Shown one piece after another: positions 7,496 through 9,557 of a stretch of DNA of 9,557 bases. The DNA is taken from contig CAKSAW010000043.1 of NCBI GenBank assembly GCA_934437695.1, positions 1 through 9,557 on the forward strand. The letters are read 5' to 3'. The stretch comes from an uncultured Blautia sp. (lineage in GTDB: Bacteria; Bacillota; Clostridia; Lachnospirales; Lachnospiraceae). A model generated the notes under the pieces. It was not told where the DNA came from and searched no databases. It saw only the letters and a list, made by a program, of their open reading frames with translations. How positions within the stretch are numbered: position 1 is the first letter of the stretch; each line of letters begins with the position of its first letter. The translations under genes and the position numbers were made by a program.

Positions 7496-8560
7496 TTAAT
7501 ATTTCACAAACCTTGTCTTAGAATACACACCGCTTTCCCTGAGTAATTTCTGGTATCTGTCAGATGATTTCTCAGGGAGTCTCAGCGTTACTGTCTTATT
7601 GACTGCAAATGCCTTTTTTCCTATATAGTTCAGGGCTGTTCCGCTGAATCTGATCACTCTGACTGCCGGGCACTGATAAAAAGCTCTGGCATCAATATGT
7701 CTGATACTGGCAGGGAGTATAAAGTTTCTCAGCTTTGTACATTGGGCAAATGCATTACTGCCGATCCTTTTTACTCTGGTGTTAAATCTTATATTTCGCA
7801 GATTAGGGCACTGAAAAAACGCATATTTCCCAACAGTAGTTACATTACTGCCCAAAATAACATCCGTGATCTCTTTATTCTCTCTGAATGCATTCTTGTC
7901 AATAGTTGTCACTTTATATACCTTGTCATTAATCACAACTGTAGCAGGAATCTGTATCACATGATATTCTGCAGCAAGACCTGTAACACTTACTTCTCTT
8001 TCATTTAAGATCTTATATCCAAGTCCACCGATCAGATATTTATAGCTGCCGCCCTGCTCAGTTAAGGGAGCAGCATTAAACTGATATCTTACAGGCTGTA
8101 CAATATCATTTTTCTCCCATATAGCTCCCCTGTATTCTTCTCTCTGGAAGAATACATACATATTGTATGCACGCTCTACCTTTGTATAAATTCCTTTTGC
8201 AGAACCAATCTCCCACTTTCTGTTCATATCACTTGCCTGCGGCTTAATGGAAAGACTCCAGTATAAGGGTGTCCATCTGATATCTCCCTCAACAGGATTT
8301 ATATTCTGCGTTCCTGCACCGATCACCTTAAATTTATAATAAGTATTCGGGTAAAAAACCAATGGCTTCTCAAGTCCTTCAATAATACTGTCATTTGCGC
8401 TTACACTTTTGCTATTGTCTGTATCTGCCGGATCAGTCTCTCCTGCAGACCAGAAATAACTCTGTGCATCTGCTTCATCCTGAAATTCTGCTGCACTGAC
8501 TGTACTGAACATTCCTGCTGCCAGTATACCTGCCAGCATCATAGCTGCTATCTTTTTCAT
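7496..8560 (-). CDS. Secreted BspA-like leucine-rich-repeat (LRR_5) protein
   Basis: A 354-residue exported protein. The start MKKIAAMMLAGILAAGMFSTVSA-AEF is a clear signal peptide with probable cleavage after about residue 23. Residues 25 to about 185 are a region I cannot assign to a family, rich in aromatic residues (several Tyr/Trp/Phe clusters). From about residue 200 come four or five BspA-type LRR units, each with a pattern like 'TIDKNAFRENKEITDVILGS', 'VGKYAFFQCPNLRNIRF', 'IGSNAFAQCTKLRNFILP' and 'IDARAFYQCPAV'. There is no LPxTG motif or membrane anchor at the C-terminus, so it is probably released or held non-covalently. BspA-like proteins elsewhere mediate adhesion; the role here is inferred. 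ATG 8558-8560 is chosen over the adjacent GTG because GGAGG lies 8 nt upstream. Confidence 0.87.
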   Translation of the reverse strand: MKKIAAMMLAGILAAGMFSTVSAAEFQDEADAQSYFWSAGETDPADTDNSKSVSANDSIIEGLEKPLVFYPNTYYKFKVIGAGTQNINPVEGDIRWTPLYWSLSIKPQASDMNRKWEIGSAKGIYTKVERAYNMYVFFQREEYRGAIWEKNDIVQPVRYQFNAAPLTEQGGSYKYLIGGLGYKILNEREVSVTGLAAEYHVIQIPATVVINDKVYKVTTIDKNAFRENKEITDVILGSNVTTVGKYAFFQCPNLRNIRFNTRVKRIGSNAFAQCTKLRNFILPASIRHIDARAFYQCPAVRVIRFSGTALNYIGKKAFAVNKTVTLRLPEKSSDRYQKLLRESGVYSKTRFVKY

Positions 8561-8615
8561 CACTCTCTCCTCCTCTTCCTGTCTCAGAGCGTGTTTAGAT
8601 CTGCCTACATCTTGT

Positions 8616-8644
8616 ATTTTACTTATTTTTCTCCCAGATGTCTA
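8616..8644 (-). promoter_or_regulatory. Sigma-A-type promoter for the LRR protein gene
   Basis: On the minus strand TAGACA (8639-8644; one mismatch to TTGACA) is followed after exactly 17 bp by TAAAAT (8616-8621; one mismatch to TATAAT). The predicted start is near 8609, about 49 nt before the ATG. The -35 box lies inside a perfect dyad. Confidence 0.65.
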
Positions 8645-8649
8645 TCTGG
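8634..8649. promoter_or_regulatory. Perfect dyad over the -35 box, candidate operator
   Basis: CCAGAT (8634-8639) and ATCTGG (8644-8649) are exact inverted repeats separated by 4 bp. The 16-bp dyad covers the -35 hexamer of the LRR promoter, where a repressor or activator dimer could act. Plus-strand reading gives a hairpin followed by seven T residues (8651-8657), so a plus-strand terminator is an alternative, but no plus-strand gene is present to need it. No regulator family is identified. Confidence 0.45.
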
Positions 8650-8680
8650 ATTTTTTTCTGTTTCTGTTGTATTTTTACGT

Positions 8681-9557
8681 TTAGATCGTATTTGAGAAAT
8701 CATTTTCACAATCTGTGAGCCACTTTTCATATATGATATAGTCGGCACCCATTTTTCTGAAAATATCTGTCATATCTTTATCCCGGCAGAGCCATATGGA
8801 TATACGGAGCCCATTCTGATGGGCATTGCTGATATCATTCATGCTGATATTTTTATATTCCGAACATATGTCAAGATTATACTTCTTACAATGCTGTATC
8901 ATAGAAGCAGTCATACGTACAGTGCGGATCCACTGAAGTCTGCCGCCAAATCCCAGCTCCCGCAGTTTACTCAGTGTCTCTATACGGAAACAGATGACCA
9001 CCGGATCTTTCTTAGACTGAGACAGAAGTTTCATAAACGAGGCCATTCCTTCTTCTGTACGTATTGACTTTATTTCAAGTACCGGTGTCATGGAATACCT
9101 GTTACAGCAGGCAATATATTCTTCAAGCGAAGGGATAAGGTTATCAGGATACTGTGAGGCATTGCTGCCATTTATGATCGGATACTGCCTGATCTCATCA
9201 TAAGTCATCTCTGAAATAAGTCTGTCTTCACCACACATACGCTGCAGAGAATCATCATGGGAAACAACCAGTACTCCATCACCTGTTTCCCTTACATCAG
9301 TTTCCACAAACTCCGCCCCGCTGCGTCCTGCTGCCTCAAAAGCAGGCATGGAATTCTCAGGAGCCGCTGTCTGATCCCCTCTGTGTAAAATATAGCGTGT
9401 GACACCATCCAGCGGTTTCTGAAAATCTTTTATGATCTCAGGTGTTGGCGTAACTTCCGGCGTTGGTGTAGTTTCAGGTGTCGGCGTGACTTCCGGTGTC
9501 ACAGATGGTTCAGGTCCGGAATTTTCTGGCTGTGTAGGGATAACGATTACTTCTATC
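8681..9557 (-). CDS. Glycerophosphodiester phosphodiesterase-like protein with TPE-repeat linker, 5' part missing
   Basis: The frame is open through the right edge, so the true start lies outside; the GTG at 9500-9502 is an internal Val. The visible order is a segment IEVIVIPTQPENSGPEPS, a Thr-Pro-Glu repeat linker, then a GDPD TIM-barrel domain of about 245 residues. Catalytic and metal motifs are present: HRG (His codon 9383-9385), PEN, VETDV (E-x-D), VSHDD (catalytic His) and LEIK. Near the end ISIWLCRDKDM and GADYIIYEKW match the terminal GDPD strands, although the usual 'TDxP' ending is replaced. The family hydrolyses glycerophosphodiesters to glycerol-3-phosphate and an alcohol; some secreted members act on teichoic acids. 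The linker suggests an extracellular multidomain protein. The N-terminal domain and any signal peptide cannot be seen. Confidence 0.88.
   Translation of the reverse strand, partial: IEVIVIPTQPENSGPEPSVTPEVTPTPETTPTPEVTPTPEIIKDFQKPLDGVTRYILHRGDQTAAPENSMPAFEAAGRSGAEFVETDVRETGDGVLVVSHDDSLQRMCGEDRLISEMTYDEIRQYPIINGSNASQYPDNLIPSLEEYIACCNRYSMTPVLEIKSIRTEEGMASFMKLLSQSKKDPVVICFRIETLSKLRELGFGGRLQWIRTVRMTASMIQHCKKYNLDICSEYKNISMNDISNAHQNGLRISIWLCRDKDMTDIFRKMGADYIIYEKWLTDCENDFSNTI
9437..9502 (-). repeat. 18-bp imperfect tandem repeat coding [V/T]TPTPE
   Basis: Three 18-bp units (9437-9454, 9455-9472, 9473-9490) and a partial fourth (9491-9502) encode a Thr-Pro-Thr-Pro-Glu motif with alternating Val and Thr. 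The units differ mainly at third codon positions, so the protein repeat is conserved more than the DNA. Such linkers are typical spacers in extracellular multidomain proteins of clostridia. Confidence 0.85.

Noticed and set aside
8634..8657. Hairpin as terminator of the GDPD gene
   Set aside because: The T-run follows the stem on the plus strand only; in the direction of GDPD transcription the stem is followed by an A-rich stretch.
1..9557. CRISPR, toxin-antitoxin, phage or retron-type system
   Set aside because: No spaced direct repeats, reverse transcriptase, nuclease-effector or paired small toxin genes were seen on either strand.

Overview
The window looks like a chromosomal segment of an anaerobic, low-to-moderate GC Firmicute, most likely a member of the Lachnospiraceae. 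The reasons are the BspA-type LRR surface protein, a polA with a degenerate proofreading domain, an FtsH typical of that group, strong GGAGG-type ribosome sites, sigma-A promoters, and a tRNA without encoded CCA. The genus assignment is inferred from protein style only. Every supported gene is on the minus strand, so transcription runs from high to low coordinates.

Right part (about 7300-9557), secreted or surface proteins: a glycerophosphodiester phosphodiesterase-like protein preceded by a Thr-Pro-Glu tandem-repeat linker (its N-terminus lies beyond the right edge), then a secreted BspA-like leucine-rich-repeat protein with its own promoter. That promoter has a perfect dyad across its -35 box. 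Between the LRR gene and the tRNA is a roughly 240-bp stretch holding a doubtful small Cys-rich ORF and a perfect 13-bp inverted repeat.

Middle (about 5030-7295): a tRNA-Leu(CAA) gene with promoter and terminator, then ftsH (membrane AAA+ zinc protease) as a single-gene unit with an extended -10 promoter and an intrinsic terminator.

Left part (1-5031): a compact operon driven by a near-consensus promoter (TTGCCA-17-TATAAT) that abuts the ftsH terminator. Gene order is an orphan anti-sigma-like zinc-finger membrane protein, polA, coaE, a WalJ/YycJ-like MBL-fold hydrolase, an ACT-domain protein and the start of a PFL/DUF711 (UPF0210) protein cut by the left edge. Gaps are 1-26 bp and one pair overlaps, which implies co-transcription and translational coupling of DNA repair/replication, CoA synthesis and the ACT/PFL pair.

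I found no mobile element, CRISPR array, phage gene or clear defence system. Most of the window is housekeeping DNA. The less ordinary parts are the orphan zinc-finger protein heading the polA operon, the dyad on the LRR promoter, the 13-bp hairpin region and the linker-fused GDPD.
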